Source: CAWCKS01 sp963763485 (GTDB lineage Bacteria > Pseudomonadota > Alphaproteobacteria > Rhizobiales > Xanthobacteraceae). From it: DNA of 64,000 bases. The position numbers and the translations under genes are program-made. This document shows positions 35,583 through 44,417 of this stretch, in pieces. The DNA is taken from contig CAVXOW010000005.1 in NCBI GenBank assembly GCA_963763485.1, positions 620,001 to 684,000 on the forward strand, written 5' to 3'. A model generated the notes under the pieces. The model saw only the letters and a program-made list of their open reading frames with translations, had not been told where the DNA came from and did no database searches. How positions within the stretch are numbered: the stretch's first letter is position 1; each line of letters opens with the position of its first letter.

Positions 35583-36458
35583 CTACTTCTTCCCCAGATA
35601 CGCCTGCATATCCGCGCGCAGGCCGTCGGCGAGGTCTGGCCGCGCCAGCCCAAACGCAATGTTGGCGCGCAAGAAACCCGCCTTGGAGCCGCAGTCGTGG
35701 CGCTCGCCCTTGAATTTCACGCCGTAGAAAGCTTGCGACTTCAACAAGCCGGCCATGCCGTCGGTCAACTGGATCTCGCCGCCGGCGCCGCGCGGCTGCG
35801 TCTCGAGAATCCTGAAAATTTCCGGCTGCAGAATGTAGCGCCCGGTGATCGAGAGGTTGGACGGCGCCTTGTCCTTTGCCGGCTTCTCGATCATTTCGTT
35901 GATCTTGAACAGGCCCTTGTGCGGCGTGACGCCGACGATGCCGTACTGATGGACACGCTCCATCGGCACTTCCTCGATCGCGAGAACATTTGCCTTCGCC
36001 TCAAGCCCTGCGGCCGCTTCCACCATCTGCTTCAGCACGCCGGGTGTGTTGAGCACGAGCTCGTCGGGCAGGATCACCGCGAACGGCTCGTCGCCGACGA
36101 TGTCGCGCGCGCACCACACCGCGTGCCCCAAACCCAGCGGCGCCTGCTGCCGGGTAAAGCTCATCGCGCCGGCCTTGGGCTGGTCGCGCTCCAGGAGCTC
36201 CATCTCGGCGGTCTTGTTGCGATCGCGCAAGCTGGCGTCGAGTTCGAACTGGCGGTCGAAATGATCCTCGATCACGCCCTTGTTGCGCCCGGTGACGAAC
36301 ACGAAGTGCTCGATGCCGGCCTCGCGCGCCTCGTCGACCACGTACTGGATCAGCGGCTTGTCGACGATGGTCAGCATTTCCTTCGGCATCGCCTTGGTGG
36401 CGGGCAGCACGCGGGTGCCGAGGCCGGCGACCGGGAATACGGCTTTGCGGATTTTCAT
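35583..36458 (-). CDS. galU: UTP-glucose-1-phosphate uridylyltransferase
   Basis: 291 residues. The nucleotide-binding start AVFPVAGLGTRVLPATKAMP, the active-site region QQAPLGLGHAVWCA, VILPDELV and the late EIQLTDGM are all present. It makes UDP-glucose for exopolysaccharide, lipopolysaccharide and osmoprotectant glucans. The ATG is at 36456-36458; the larger overlapping frame on the same strand is a shadow. It is divergent from the lytic transglycosylase gene. Confidence 0.95.
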   Translation of the reverse strand: MKIRKAVFPVAGLGTRVLPATKAMPKEMLTIVDKPLIQYVVDEAREAGIEHFVFVTGRNKGVIEDHFDRQFELDASLRDRNKTAEMELLERDQPKAGAMSFTRQQAPLGLGHAVWCARDIVGDEPFAVILPDELVLNTPGVLKQMVEAAAGLEAKANVLAIEEVPMERVHQYGIVGVTPHKGLFKINEMIEKPAKDKAPSNLSITGRYILQPEIFRILETQPRGAGGEIQLTDGMAGLLKSQAFYGVKFKGERHDCGSKAGFLRANIAFGLARPDLADGLRADMQAYLGKK

Positions 36459-36660
36459 TTTTCGGACGTCTTGATCTTAAAGGGAGGTTGAGTGGGCGGG
36501 CGGGTGTTAGCAGATTTCGGACGCGCAGCGATATAACGCCGAATGCCGCTTTTTCGGGCTGGTTAAAGCGGGCGCTGACCGAAAAAAGCCGATTTGTTAA
36601 GATGATCGAAACCCTGACCCATCCTTCTTGGTCCGGCACTGGCGGATCACTGGACAGTCG

Positions 36661-38031
36661 ATGACGGCAACGCGCGCAGAAAAGCCCTGGCGAAAGCCTT
36701 ATGTCTGGATCGCCGCGGCCGGCTACCTCATTTGGGGGATCGGCGCGGCGGCGCAGACTGCGTCCGGCGGCGGCCCGTTTCAGCTGCCGAGCTTCATCAC
36801 CGGTTCGACCCCGCCGCAGACCCCGCAGGCACCGCCGCCGTGGTCCGGCACCGACGGCGCCTCCGGCCATCCCCTGATGACCGCGCAGGCGATCCGCGAC
36901 GCCGCCGCCAACTTCGATCGCTGCCTCGCCAACTACTGGCCGGAGGCCTCAAAGCGCGGCATCACCGCCGATAACTACCAGCGCTTCACGCAAGGCCTGA
37001 CGCCGGATCTGCGCATCATGGACCTGCTCGACGCGCAGCCGGAATTCACCAAGGCGGTGTGGGACTATATCGACCTGCTCGTCACCGACGAGCGCATGCA
37101 GCGCGGCCGCGAGCTTCTCGCCCAGTACAAGCCGATCTTCGACGCCGTGGAAAGATCCTACGGCGTCGACCGCTACATCATCGCGTCGATCTGGGGCGTC
37201 GAGTCGAATTATTCGACCATGGGCGGCGATCGCAGCGTGGTGCGCTCGACCGCGACGCTCGCCTGCGTCGGCCGCCGCCAGGCGTACTTCAAGGACGAAT
37301 TCCTCTCGGCCCTCGAGATCCTGAATCACGGCGATCTCAAGCCCGAGCAGCTGGTCGGCTCGTGGGCCGGCGCGTTCGGCCCGACGCAGTTCATGCCGAC
37401 CGCGTTCAAGCGTTACGCGGTTGATTTCGACGGCGACGGCCGGCGCGACGTAGTCGACGACGTCGGCGATCTCATCGCCTCGACCGCGAACAATCTCAAG
37501 AAGGACGGCTGGGTGCCCGGCGCGAGCTGGGGCTACGAGGTCGAGGTGCCGCAAAATTTCAATTACATGTACGCCGACCGCGGCAAGGTAATGAGCGTGG
37601 CGCAGTGGCAGCAGCTCGGCATCCGCCGCCCCGGCGGCGGCGCGTTCCCGCGCGCGAGCGATCAGGCCTATCTGCTCGCGCCTGCGGGCGCGCAAGGTCC
37701 CGGCTTCCTGATGCTGCAGAATTTCCGCGTCATCCTGCGCTACAACCCGGCCGAGGCCTATGCGCTCGCGATCGGCCACTTCGCCGATCGGCTGCGCGGC
37801 GGCGCGCCGTTCGTGCAGCCCTGGCCGCGCGACGAGCGCGTGCTCTCGCGCGACGAGCGTCTCGAGCTGCAGCAGCTCCTCGTGCAGCGCGGCTTCTACC
37901 AGGGCGACCCCGACGGCCAGATCGGCGCCAAGACCCGCGACGCCTTGCGCAATTTCCAGGCCTCGATCGGCCAGCCGGCGGATGGTTTTGCTTCGGCGGG
38001 AATGCTCGAGCGGTTGCGGGCGGGACGGTAG
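36661..38031 (+). CDS. Lytic murein transglycosylase (MltB-like) with peptidoglycan-binding domain
   Basis: 456 residues. An N-terminal hydrophobic anchor or signal (about 15-32) and a Pro-rich linker precede an SLT_2 catalytic domain (about 75-370) with the catalytic Glu in IWGVESNYSTMGG and the family segment GSWAGAFGPTQFMPTAF. The C-terminal PG_binding_1 domain (about 395-455) contains LQQLLVQRGFYQGDPDGQIG. It cleaves glycan strands in the periplasm to 1,6-anhydro-muropeptides. The ATG at 36661 is preferred to the GTG/ATG-type start 11 codons upstream. Confidence 0.93.
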   Translation: MTATRAEKPWRKPYVWIAAAGYLIWGIGAAAQTASGGGPFQLPSFITGSTPPQTPQAPPPWSGTDGASGHPLMTAQAIRDAAANFDRCLANYWPEASKRGITADNYQRFTQGLTPDLRIMDLLDAQPEFTKAVWDYIDLLVTDERMQRGRELLAQYKPIFDAVERSYGVDRYIIASIWGVESNYSTMGGDRSVVRSTATLACVGRRQAYFKDEFLSALEILNHGDLKPEQLVGSWAGAFGPTQFMPTAFKRYAVDFDGDGRRDVVDDVGDLIASTANNLKKDGWVPGASWGYEVEVPQNFNYMYADRGKVMSVAQWQQLGIRRPGGGAFPRASDQAYLLAPAGAQGPGFLMLQNFRVILRYNPAEAYALAIGHFADRLRGGAPFVQPWPRDERVLSRDERLELQQLLVQRGFYQGDPDGQIGAKTRDALRNFQASIGQPADGFASAGMLERLRAGR

Positions 38032-38042
38032 GGCTCTCGGAG

Positions 38043-38067
38043 TTGTCCCCGCGAACGCGGGGACAAG
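38043..38067. repeat. Hairpin ttgtccccgcgaacgcggggacaa
   Basis: Perfect arms TTGTCCCCGCG / CGCGGGGACAA start 11 bases after the transglycosylase stop. It is a member of the same hairpin family as 12491 and 33793 and a likely terminator. Confidence 0.55.
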
Positions 38068-38129
38068 AGGGCGAACCCGCCAATTGAAAAAGGGCCCGCC
38101 GGCTCTATGGTGGGAACGTTCGGAAAGGC

Positions 38130-38267
38130 ATGCGGCGCATGAAGTACATCGTTGCCGTCATCTTGCTTGCCGTTGCGGTCGGCCTTTGGGGCTCCGCGCT
38201 TGGAATTTATTACGCGGGGACGCTGGGCGGCACTCCGGAGACGCCCTGCAGCAGGAGCAGCTGCTAG
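38130..38267 (+). CDS. Very small membrane or secreted peptide
   Basis: 45 residues (42 from the internal ATG at 38139). One hydrophobic segment (YIVAVILLAVAVGLWGSAL) is followed by a short polar tail with two Cys near the C-terminus (TPCSRSSC). A GGAAAGG sequence lies before the ATG. The pattern fits a single-span membrane peptide or a signal peptide with a 15-residue remainder. Without a homology search its reality rests on coding sense and the ribosome site only. Confidence 0.45.
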   Translation: MRRMKYIVAVILLAVAVGLWGSALGIYYAGTLGGTPETPCSRSSC

Positions 38268-38419
38268 CCTGGTCCGCGCCAGCGGTCGATCTGGAACAGG
38301 GCTAGTCCCCGCAATTGACATGATTTCCCGGCACTTTAACCACGCCCTTGACGGGTCGTGGAAAGCCGCCCTTATGAGCGCGAAAGTCCCTGAAACCACA
38401 TCGATTTTGGTGTATTTTC

Positions 38420-38570
38420 ATGGGCGCAAGTCGCGGTCATGGCCGGGCAAGAGCGCGAAGCGCGTCTTCGCGCTAGATGTCCCGGCCATCCACGGTCTTG
38501 CTCTTGGTGAGATGAAAACGTGGATGCCCGGCACAAGGCTGCACAAGGCCGGGCATGACGGAAAGCAGAG
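38420..38570. repeat. Composite intergenic repeat
   Basis: Carries agagcgcgaagcgcgtcttcgcgctagatg (shared with 18981-19014) within a tggccggg/cccggcca palindrome, then ggatgcccggcacaaggc...gccgggcatgac. It lies directly upstream of the SGNH hydrolase gene. Confidence 0.55.
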
Positions 38571-38584
38571 CCGAACCTGAACGC

Positions 38585-40340
38585 ATGAACCCCCGCCGCA
38601 CCCGCACCCTGCGCAACTTCCGCCGCCGCGGACCGCTGATCGCGGTCGCGGCCGCCGCGGTGATGCTGCTCGGCATCGGCGTGCCGGCCTATGCGCAGTT
38701 CTTCCCGTTCGGCGGCCCGCCGCGGCCGCCGCGGCCGGTGCAGCAGGCGCCGCAGCCCTACGGCGGCTTCGGCGGCGGCACCTTTCCGTTCTTCAACGGC
38801 TATGAGCAGCCGCGGCCGCCGCCGCAGATCGACTACAGCCACGCGCCGCGCCCGGAAAAAACCGACAACGTGCCGGAGCGCTTCGTGCTGGTGCTCGGCG
38901 ACTCGATGGCCGACTGGCTCGCCTACGGCCTCGAAGACGCCTTCAGGGAACAGCCCGACATGGGCGTGACCCGCAAGCACAAGACGGTGTCGGGTCTCAT
39001 CAAGTATCAGCCGAAGGGCGAGCCGTCGGACTGGATCGCGGCGGCAAAGCAGATCGTGCCGGCCGAGAAGGCCGACGTCATCGTCGTCATGCTGGGCTTG
39101 AACGATCGTGTCGCGATCCGCGACACCGGGCCCGATCCCAAGACCGAGCCGAAAGCCGGCGACAAGAAGAAGGCCGACGCCGCCAAATCTGAACTGCAAA
39201 GCCTGACGCCGCCAAGTCTGATGCTGCAAAGCCGGCGACGCCAAGACCGATACGAAATCCGGCGATGCCAAGCCCGGCGACGCCGCCAAACCCGCCGACG
39301 ACCAGCAGGCCGCCGACGACGACGTCGACGACAAGCCCGCGATCATCGCGCCGGAAAAAAGCACGCGCGTGCCGAACGGGCTCTACGAATTCCGCGACGA
39401 GCGCTGGGTCGAGCTCTACAATAAGAAGATCGACGACATGATCGCCGTGCTCAAGACCAAGGGCGTGCCGATCGTGTGGGTCGGTTTGCCGGCGGTGCGC
39501 GGGCCGAAGGCGACGTCGGACATGCTGTTCCTCGACTCACTCTATCGCGAGGCCGCCAACAAGGCCGGCATCACCTATGTCGACGTGTGGGACGGCTTTG
39601 TCGACGAAGGCGGCCGCTTCATGCAGCGCGGCCCGGACTTCGAGGGCCAGCCGCGCAAGCTGCGCTCGGACGACGGCGTCTACTTCACCACCGCCGGCGC
39701 GCGCAAACTCGCCCACTATGTCGACCGCGAGATCGAGCGCGTGCTCGCCAACCGGTCGGTCTCGATCGTGCTGCCCAACGAGCCGGCGCTGCCCGACACC
39801 AGCGTGCGCCCCGGCGTTGCGGCGCCGCGACCGCTCGCAGGCCCGATCGTGCCGCTCGCCGACGCTGCGGTGGAGAGCGATGCGCTGCTCGGCGGCCCCG
39901 GCTCGCGTCCCGCGCAGGTCGATCCGCTGGCGCAGCGCACGCTGGTCAAGGGCGAAGCGTTGCCGGTGCTCGCCGGCCGCGCCGACGATTACATCTGGCC
40001 GCGCCGCGACATCGGCCGCATGGATGCGTCAAAGGATGTGCCGACCGCGAATGCCGCGCCTGACGCCGCATCCGGCAAGCAACCGCAAAGCGGGCAGCAG
40101 GTGCTGTCGCCGGGGCAGCAGCCGCTGCTGCAGAAGCGCCGCCCCGCGCTGACGACGCAAAACCCGAGCTCCGGCCCGGGCTTCTTCTCGCTGTTCCGCC
40201 GCCCGCTGCAGCAGCCCCAAGTCCAACAACCACAAGTGCAGCAGCCGCGCCCGCCGCAACCCGGCCAGCCGCAGCCGATCCGCCCGCCCGGCTACATCAA
40301 CCGCGCCGCCTCAGTGCCGCCGCCCGGCATCGCGCGGTAG
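38585..40340 (+). pseudogene. SGNH-hydrolase family protein (DUF459-like), two frameshifts
   Basis: About 585 residues when read through. A basic start and signal or anchor (about 15-37, ending AYAQ) lead to a Pro-rich region and an SGNH-type domain: block I VLVLGDSMADWLAYGL at about 100, then VIVVMLGLNDRVAIRD with the Asn, and after the breaks VWVGLPAVRGPK and DGVYFTTAGARKLAHYV as the C-terminal Asp/His block. The reading frame is lost in a repetitive Lys/Ala/Asp linker: two apparent single-base losses near 39192 and 39229. Such proteins deacylate or modify cell-envelope glycans. The C-terminal 130 residues are Pro/Gln-rich. Confidence 0.8.
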
Positions 40341-40370
40341 GTTTTTCCTCGCACGCAGATAACTCTATTA

Positions 40371-40495
40371 CCCTCCCCCTTGTGGGGAGGGTGGCTCGCG
40401 CAGCGAGCCGGGTGGGGGTCCATCGTGGGACTTCCGCCTCGCGACTCACTGCGACCCCCACCCCTTACCCCTCCCCGCAAGGGGGAGGGGAACAA
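40371..40495. repeat. Interspersed GC-rich repeat pair (copy 4)
   Basis: ccctcccccttgtggggaggg...gggtgggggtcc and gacccccacccc...cctccccgcaagggggagggg lie in inverted orientation. The stretch between them, catcgtgggacttccgcctcgcgac, matches the reverse of the 51390-51415 copy. Confidence 0.65.
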
Positions 40496-40590
40496 CAGCA
40501 GCCGTGACGCCGCATTCCGTTGCACGCTTCAATCTCCCCGCATCTCGCTCTATCCTCGGCCGCAAACCAAAAGCCGTCCCGGAGGAAACC

Positions 40591-41478
40591 ATGCCCGTCA
40601 CCATCCGCCCGCTGCATCCCCTCTTCGCCGGCGAAGTCTCGGGCGTCGACATTTCAAAGCCGCTCTCCGCGGAAGAAGTCGCCGCGATCGAAGCCGGCAT
40701 GGACAAATACGCGGTGCTGGTGTTCCACGGCCAGAACATCACCGACGCGGAGCAGATGGCGTTCTCGCAGAATTTCGGCCCGCTGGAGGAGGCGCGCGGC
40801 GGCAACGTGACGAAGCCCGAGGACAAGCGGCTCGGCACCGGCATGAACGACGTCTCCAATCTCGGCAAGGACGGCAAGCCGCTCGCCCGCGACTCACGCC
40901 AGCGGCTGTTCAACCTTGGCAATTCGCTGTGGCATTCGGACAGCTCATTCCGATCGACGCCGGCGAAATACTCGCTGCTGTCGGCGCGCATCGTCAACAA
41001 GAAGGGCGGCAACACCGAGTTCGCCGACATGCGCGCGGCCTATGACGCGCTCGACGACGAGACCAAAGCCGAGATCGAGCCGCTCGTCTGCGAGCACTCG
41101 CTGATGTATTCGCGCGGCTCGCTCGGCTTCACGGATTACACCGAGGAGGAGCAGCGCGCCTTCAAGCCGGTCAGGCAGCGCCTGGTCCGCACCCATCCGG
41201 TGACGGGGCGCAAATCGCTCTATCTCTCCTCGCACGCCGGCGCGATCACAGGCCAGCCGATGCCCGAGGCGCGGCTGTTGCTGCGCGATCTCGCCGAGCA
41301 CGCGACGCAGCCCAGATTCGTCTACGTCCACAAGTGGGCGCTGCACGACCTGATCATCTGGGACAACCGCCAGACCATGCACCGCGTCCGCCGCTACGAC
41401 GAAACCCAGCCACGCGACATGCGCCGCACCACCGTCGCCGGCGACGCGCCGACGGTTGCTCAACAAGCCGCGGAATAA
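40591..41478 (+). CDS. TauD/TfdA-family 2-oxoglutarate dioxygenase
   Basis: 295 residues. Iron ligands are HSD in WHSDSSF (about residue 115) and the distal His in TMHRVRRYD; the following Arg (RDMRRTTV) should bind 2-oxoglutarate. The domain layout matches TfdA-type dioxygenases that cleave ether, sulfonate or similar substrates with O2. The ATG at 40591 is preceded by GGAGG. The 3' end of this gene recurs as partial copies at 42744-42861 and about 45730-45760, at internal and far boundaries of the accessory island that begins right after it. Confidence 0.92.
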   Translation: MPVTIRPLHPLFAGEVSGVDISKPLSAEEVAAIEAGMDKYAVLVFHGQNITDAEQMAFSQNFGPLEEARGGNVTKPEDKRLGTGMNDVSNLGKDGKPLARDSRQRLFNLGNSLWHSDSSFRSTPAKYSLLSARIVNKKGGNTEFADMRAAYDALDDETKAEIEPLVCEHSLMYSRGSLGFTDYTEEEQRAFKPVRQRLVRTHPVTGRKSLYLSSHAGAITGQPMPEARLLLRDLAEHATQPRFVYVHKWALHDLIIWDNRQTMHRVRRYDETQPRDMRRTTVAGDAPTVAQQAAE

Positions 41479-41497
41479 GGGGCGAATTTCTGAGTTC

Positions 41498-41645
41498 GTC
41501 ATGCCCCGCTTCAAGTCTGGCGAAGCAATTGCTTCGCCATAGGCATCCAGTAACCCGCAGCGCCGGGGAGCATCACCAACGTCTCGAGTACTGGATCGCC
41601 CGGTCGAGCCGGGCGATGACAGCCCGTGGGGTGGGCAAAGCCAAC
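41498..41645. repeat. Composite repeat incl. exact inverted copy of 35511-35565
   Basis: 41498-41552 is the 55-bp repeat with palindrome GGCGAAGCAATTGCTTCGCC at 41519-41538. It is followed by gtactggatcgcccggtcgagccgggcgatgac, another palindromic unit, and gtgggcaaagccaacgggtcc, part of the 9892/49143 repeat. It lies immediately after the TauD gene. Confidence 0.65.
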
Positions 41646-41768
41646 GGGTCCGAAAGAGCACCTTTGCCGTTCGCGGTATCCACAACTGCGCGTGCTCGCG
41701 CCTTTCCCCTTTGGCAAAATATTAAGAGGCCCCGACGACGATGGGAAAAACCAGGGTCGACCAGGCGA

Positions 41769-42728
41769 ATGCAAGACCTTCCCGAGCAAGACCTTCCGAA
41801 GCAAGACCTTCCCGGTCGTCTGGCGAGCCCTCGAGCATACGACGATTCAGGCTCCGCCTACCGCTCGGCCTTTCGACAGGGCGCGACGCTGGTGCCGAGG
41901 ATGCTCTGCCTGGTTGAACGGCGAGCCGAAGGCCACAGCGGGGGCGATCCGGCGGCACCGGTCGTCGTCAGCCGGCCCAACAATCAGGCGAAGGAGCCCT
42001 GGAGGAGTTTGGCTGGGGTCGAGCATGCCGTCGAAGCGGAATTCCTGCGCCCCGTCCTGCTCGGCGAGAACATCCTGCCGTTCCGGGTCTTATCTCCGCC
42101 GGAGGGCGTCATCCCCGTTGCCGGATCGACCGTGCTGGATGCGCAAGCCGCCGCCGCTCGCGGCTTTGCCGGCTTGCAGGGCTGGATGTCGGCGGCCGAG
42201 GCGGCGTGGGACGCCAACTCGGAACGTGACGGCATGAAGCTGACGGACCGGTGGAATCATCACGACGCGCTGGCGGCGCAGTTTCCGCTCGCGCCCCTGC
42301 GCGTCATCCTGGCGGCATCAGGCGCAATTCCTGCGGCTTGCCTGATCCGTCGGTCTCCGGCCGTCATCGAACATGGGCTGTGCTGGTCCGCCGTCGCGAC
42401 CGAGGACGAGGGACGATATCTGCTTGCGGTGTTCAACAGCGAAACCACGCGCACCGTCGTCAGGGAGTTGCTGGCGCGCGATCAATGGGAGGCTCCTTAC
42501 TTCGACAAGGTCGTCTTCACGCTGCCAATTCCCGAATTCGATCGCGCGAATTCCCTTCATGCGGAGCTGGCCGCGACCGCCGCGGAAGCAGAACTCGCCG
42601 CCGCTGCTGTCGCAATTCGCGAACCGGCAAAGTTTCAAAGAGCGCGCCAATTGATGCACGAAACCCTGACGGCGCTTGGAATCTCCGAGCGGATCAATTG
42701 GCTGGTTGCTCAGCTGCTGAGAGGTTGA
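41769..42728 (+). pseudogene. C-terminal fragment of an N6-adenine DNA methyltransferase / type II-like specificity region
   Basis: About 300 codons remain. Residues such as YRSAFRQGATLVPRMLCLV, NNQAKEPWRSL, VEAEFLRPVLLGENILPFRV and, near the end, NSLHAELAATAAEAE resemble the C-terminal recognition part of large adenine-specific methyltransferases. The catalytic half (SAM motif and NPPY) is absent. The frame runs upstream into a tandem repeat and then a palindromic repeat, so no true start is evident; ATG 41769 is only the first plausible one. A remnant of a restriction-modification gene is the best reading; family assignment is by pattern only. Confidence 0.6.
41771..41815 (+). repeat. Three tandem 15-bp repeats, in frame
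   Basis: gcaagaccttcccga, gcaagaccttccgaa and gcaagaccttcccgg follow each other exactly. In the frame of the methyltransferase remnant they encode three QDLPx pentapeptides at its new N-terminus. Confidence 0.75.
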
Positions 42729-42743
42729 TCAAGCCAGGACGTC

Positions 42744-42861
42744 AGCCAGACCATGCACCGCGCCCGCCGCTACGACGAGAGCAAGCCCCGCGATATGCGC
42801 CGCACCACAGTGGCCGGCGATGCGCCGACGGTGGCGCAGCAGGCGGTGGAGCAAGGGGAAC
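42744..42861 (+). pseudogene. Remnant copy of the TauD/TfdA gene 3' end
   Basis: This stretch translates to QTMHRARRYDESKPRDMRR followed by TTVAGDAPTVAQQAVEQG, closely matching the last 37 residues of the dioxygenase at 40591 (QTMHRVRRYDETQPRDMRR...). Similarity starts abruptly at gccagaccatgc. It has no start codon of its own. It marks the right edge of the methyltransferase-remnant segment and suggests a duplication linked to insertion of that segment. Confidence 0.75.
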
Positions 42862-43144
42862 CTCTTTTCCCTCGCCCCGCTTTAGCGGGGAGAGGGTCGG
42901 GGTGAGGGGCCGCTATCCGCGAATCCTGAGCACGTGATGATGGACCGCGATGAGCCAGGAGTCGTCCCCGCGAAAGTCTGGCGAAAGCAAAGCTTTTGCC
43001 AAAGGACCCATAATCCCTGTGCTGATTGAGCCAGGCGGCGTTCGCTTACAATCGGGTTAAGCCGGCCGAGGCGCCAATCGTTTGCAACCGGTGCGCGTCA
43101 ACGTATGATCCGTCTCGCGCACAAAACCGAACCGGGGGACGCCA
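42862..43144. other. Intergenic region with short hairpins
   Basis: Contains ccccgctttagcgggg (hairpin at about 42877) and cgtccccgcgaaagtctggcgaaagcaaagcttttgcc, a degenerate member of the palindromic repeat family. No gene is seen before the small peptide at 43145. Confidence 0.4.
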
Positions 43145-43294
43145 ATGAAAGCTCTGTTTCTCGCAATGATCTGCCTGTTCGCCGTCGCCGCAATCGCACC
43201 AGCGGTCGCGCAGACGGCCGGCAAGACCTGCACCACGACCTGCAGCGGCAACGCGAGCAACGGCGGCAAAACCTGCACCAAGACTTGCCGCTAA
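43145..43294 (+). CDS. 49-residue secreted cysteine-rich peptide
   Basis: A signal peptide (MKALFLAMICLFAVAAIAPA, cleavage near VAQ-TAG) is followed by a mature peptide of about 27 residues with an internal duplication: GKTCTTTC, a short SGNASNGG linker, and GKTCTKTCR. The four Cys are arranged as two CxxxC motifs. A GGGGGAC ribosome site precedes the ATG by five to six bases. The mature part is Thr/Lys-rich and cationic, which fits a disulfide-stabilised or metal-binding secreted peptide. It lies at the start of the toxin-antitoxin cluster. No family is recognised. Confidence 0.65.
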   Translation: MKALFLAMICLFAVAAIAPAVAQTAGKTCTTTCSGNASNGGKTCTKTCR

Positions 43295-43375
43295 TACGGG
43301 CTCCCAGCGAAGCCGGGTAGGGTGGGCAAAGCGAAGCGTGCCCACCGCCTCTCGCCTCTTTTCACGCCGCGCCCG

Positions 43376-43573
43376 TCACGGCGGCAGCGCAATCGTTTCA
43401 ACCTTCGACAGGTCGAGCTTGCTCGATGCGCCGTCGATATCGAGCCCGACGACCTCGCCTTTGGCGTCCAGATCGACAACGAGTCCTTCGACGATCTCCC
43501 GTGTCTCCACGCCGGGCACATCCTTCAGCTCAATGTAGAGACTGTCCGTCTCGGGATAATAATGCAGCTTCAT
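43376..43573 (-). CDS. DUF2283-family protein
   Basis: 65 residues, matching DUF2283 over its whole length: MKLHYYPETDSLYIELKDVP, then VEGLVVDLDAKGEVVGLDI and a C-terminal LDLSKVETI. These small acidic beta proteins have unknown function but are often found beside toxin-antitoxin genes, as here. ATG at 43571-43573. Upstream is a repeat-rich gap and then the first HigBA-type module on the same strand. Confidence 0.85.
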   Translation of the reverse strand: MKLHYYPETDSLYIELKDVPGVETREIVEGLVVDLDAKGEVVGLDIDGASSKLDLSKVETIALPP

Positions 43574-43720
43574 GGCTCAAGCTCCCCGAAATTTCCGTCG
43601 AAGATCGCATCACCACGATCGGCAACCTCTATCCTCATGGTGAGGAGCGCTGCGTAGCGCTGTTGCGCGAAGCAGGGCGTCTCGAACCACGAGGCCCGTG
43701 CTGCCACCTGCACACGCAAC

Positions 43721-44047
43721 TCACGCCGCGCGCCTGGCGACCCGCACTTCGAGCTGCACGCCGGTCTTCTTCTGCAGCACGCGCAGCACGCCCGAAAGGT
43801 TCGCCGCTGTCGGGTTGCCGTTCGGACCGAACATCCGCATCAGGCTCTTGGGCGGCGTGCCGGTAGCTTTGGCGAGCGCGGCAAATCCGATCGTCGCGTT
43901 GATGTAGTCGCGCAGCACCGCGCGCGCGGTGTCGGCATCGCCGGAGATCAGCGTTTGCACGGCTTCCTGGAACAGCGCCTGCCGGAACGCCGGGTCGGCT
44001 TCGATTCGGCTCTTGATGAATTCCTTGAAGCTCTTGGTCAGAACCAT
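43721..44047 (-). CDS. Antitoxin of a HigBA-type module (helix-turn-helix)
   Basis: 108 residues. An N-terminal helical part (FKEFIKSRIEADPAFRQALF) is followed by a Cro/CI-like helix-turn-helix in IGFAALAKATGTPPKSLMRM. This is the antitoxin type that follows RelE-like (PF05973) toxins. It should bind and neutralise the toxin and repress the shared promoter. ATG at 44045-44047, nine bases after the toxin stop codon, toxin-first order. Confidence 0.85.
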   Translation of the reverse strand: MVLTKSFKEFIKSRIEADPAFRQALFQEAVQTLISGDADTARAVLRDYINATIGFAALAKATGTPPKSLMRMFGPNGNPTAANLSGVLRVLQKKTGVQLEVRVARRAA

Positions 44048-44056
44048 TTGCCCGCC

Positions 44057-44395
44057 TCATCCGCGTTCGCGCGCTTTGCGCGCCTTGTAGTCGGTCCACC
44101 GTGCCTTCGCTGTCGCAATGTCGTGGTCCTGTCGTTTCTTGGTACCGCCGCCGAGCAGGATGACGAGCAGCTCGCCGTCCTGTCCGAAGTAAACGCGATA
44201 GCCGGGGCCGTAATCGAGCTTCAGCTCCGCCACTCCGCCGCCGACCCCTTTCACCTGGGAGCGGTTGCCACGCGCCAGACGCGTCAGCGAAACGTTGACC
44301 TTGGCCTGAGCCTGCGGATTGAGATCCGCAAACCAGATCTGGAAGGGAAGCCGACCGCTCGGCTCGGCGTAGGATCGGATTTCGATCTCATCCAT
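44057..44395 (-). CDS. RelE/ParE-superfamily toxin of a HigBA-type module
   Basis: 112 residues with the addiction-killer signature: LPFQIWFADLNPQAQAKV, LTRLARGNRSQVKGVGGGV, ELKLDYGPGYRVYFGQDG and LVILLGGGTKKRQDHDIATA. These toxins cleave mRNA at the ribosome; the basic GTKKRQ segment is typical of the active surface. ATG at 44393-44395. It precedes its antitoxin by nine bases. An AAAGTA-N10-TACTTT inverted repeat overlaps the region just upstream. Confidence 0.88.
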   Translation of the reverse strand: MDEIEIRSYAEPSGRLPFQIWFADLNPQAQAKVNVSLTRLARGNRSQVKGVGGGVAELKLDYGPGYRVYFGQDGELLVILLGGGTKKRQDHDIATAKARWTDYKARKARERG

Positions 44396-44417
44396 AAAGT
44401 ATCATTTATGTTACTTT
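44396..44417. promoter_or_regulatory. Probable operator of the first HigBA-type module
   Basis: AAAGTA (44396-44401) and TACTTT (44412-44417) form an inverted repeat with a 10-base AT-rich spacer immediately upstream of the toxin start, the usual place for antitoxin autorepression. Confidence 0.55.

Noticed and set aside
41334..41768. Extension of the methyltransferase remnant upstream into the TauD gene
   Set aside because: The frame there translates the dioxygenase gene out of frame and a palindromic repeat, so it cannot be the true N-terminus.
41771..41815. Possible CRISPR-like array
   Set aside because: Three immediately adjacent 15-bp units without spacers; a simple tandem duplication.
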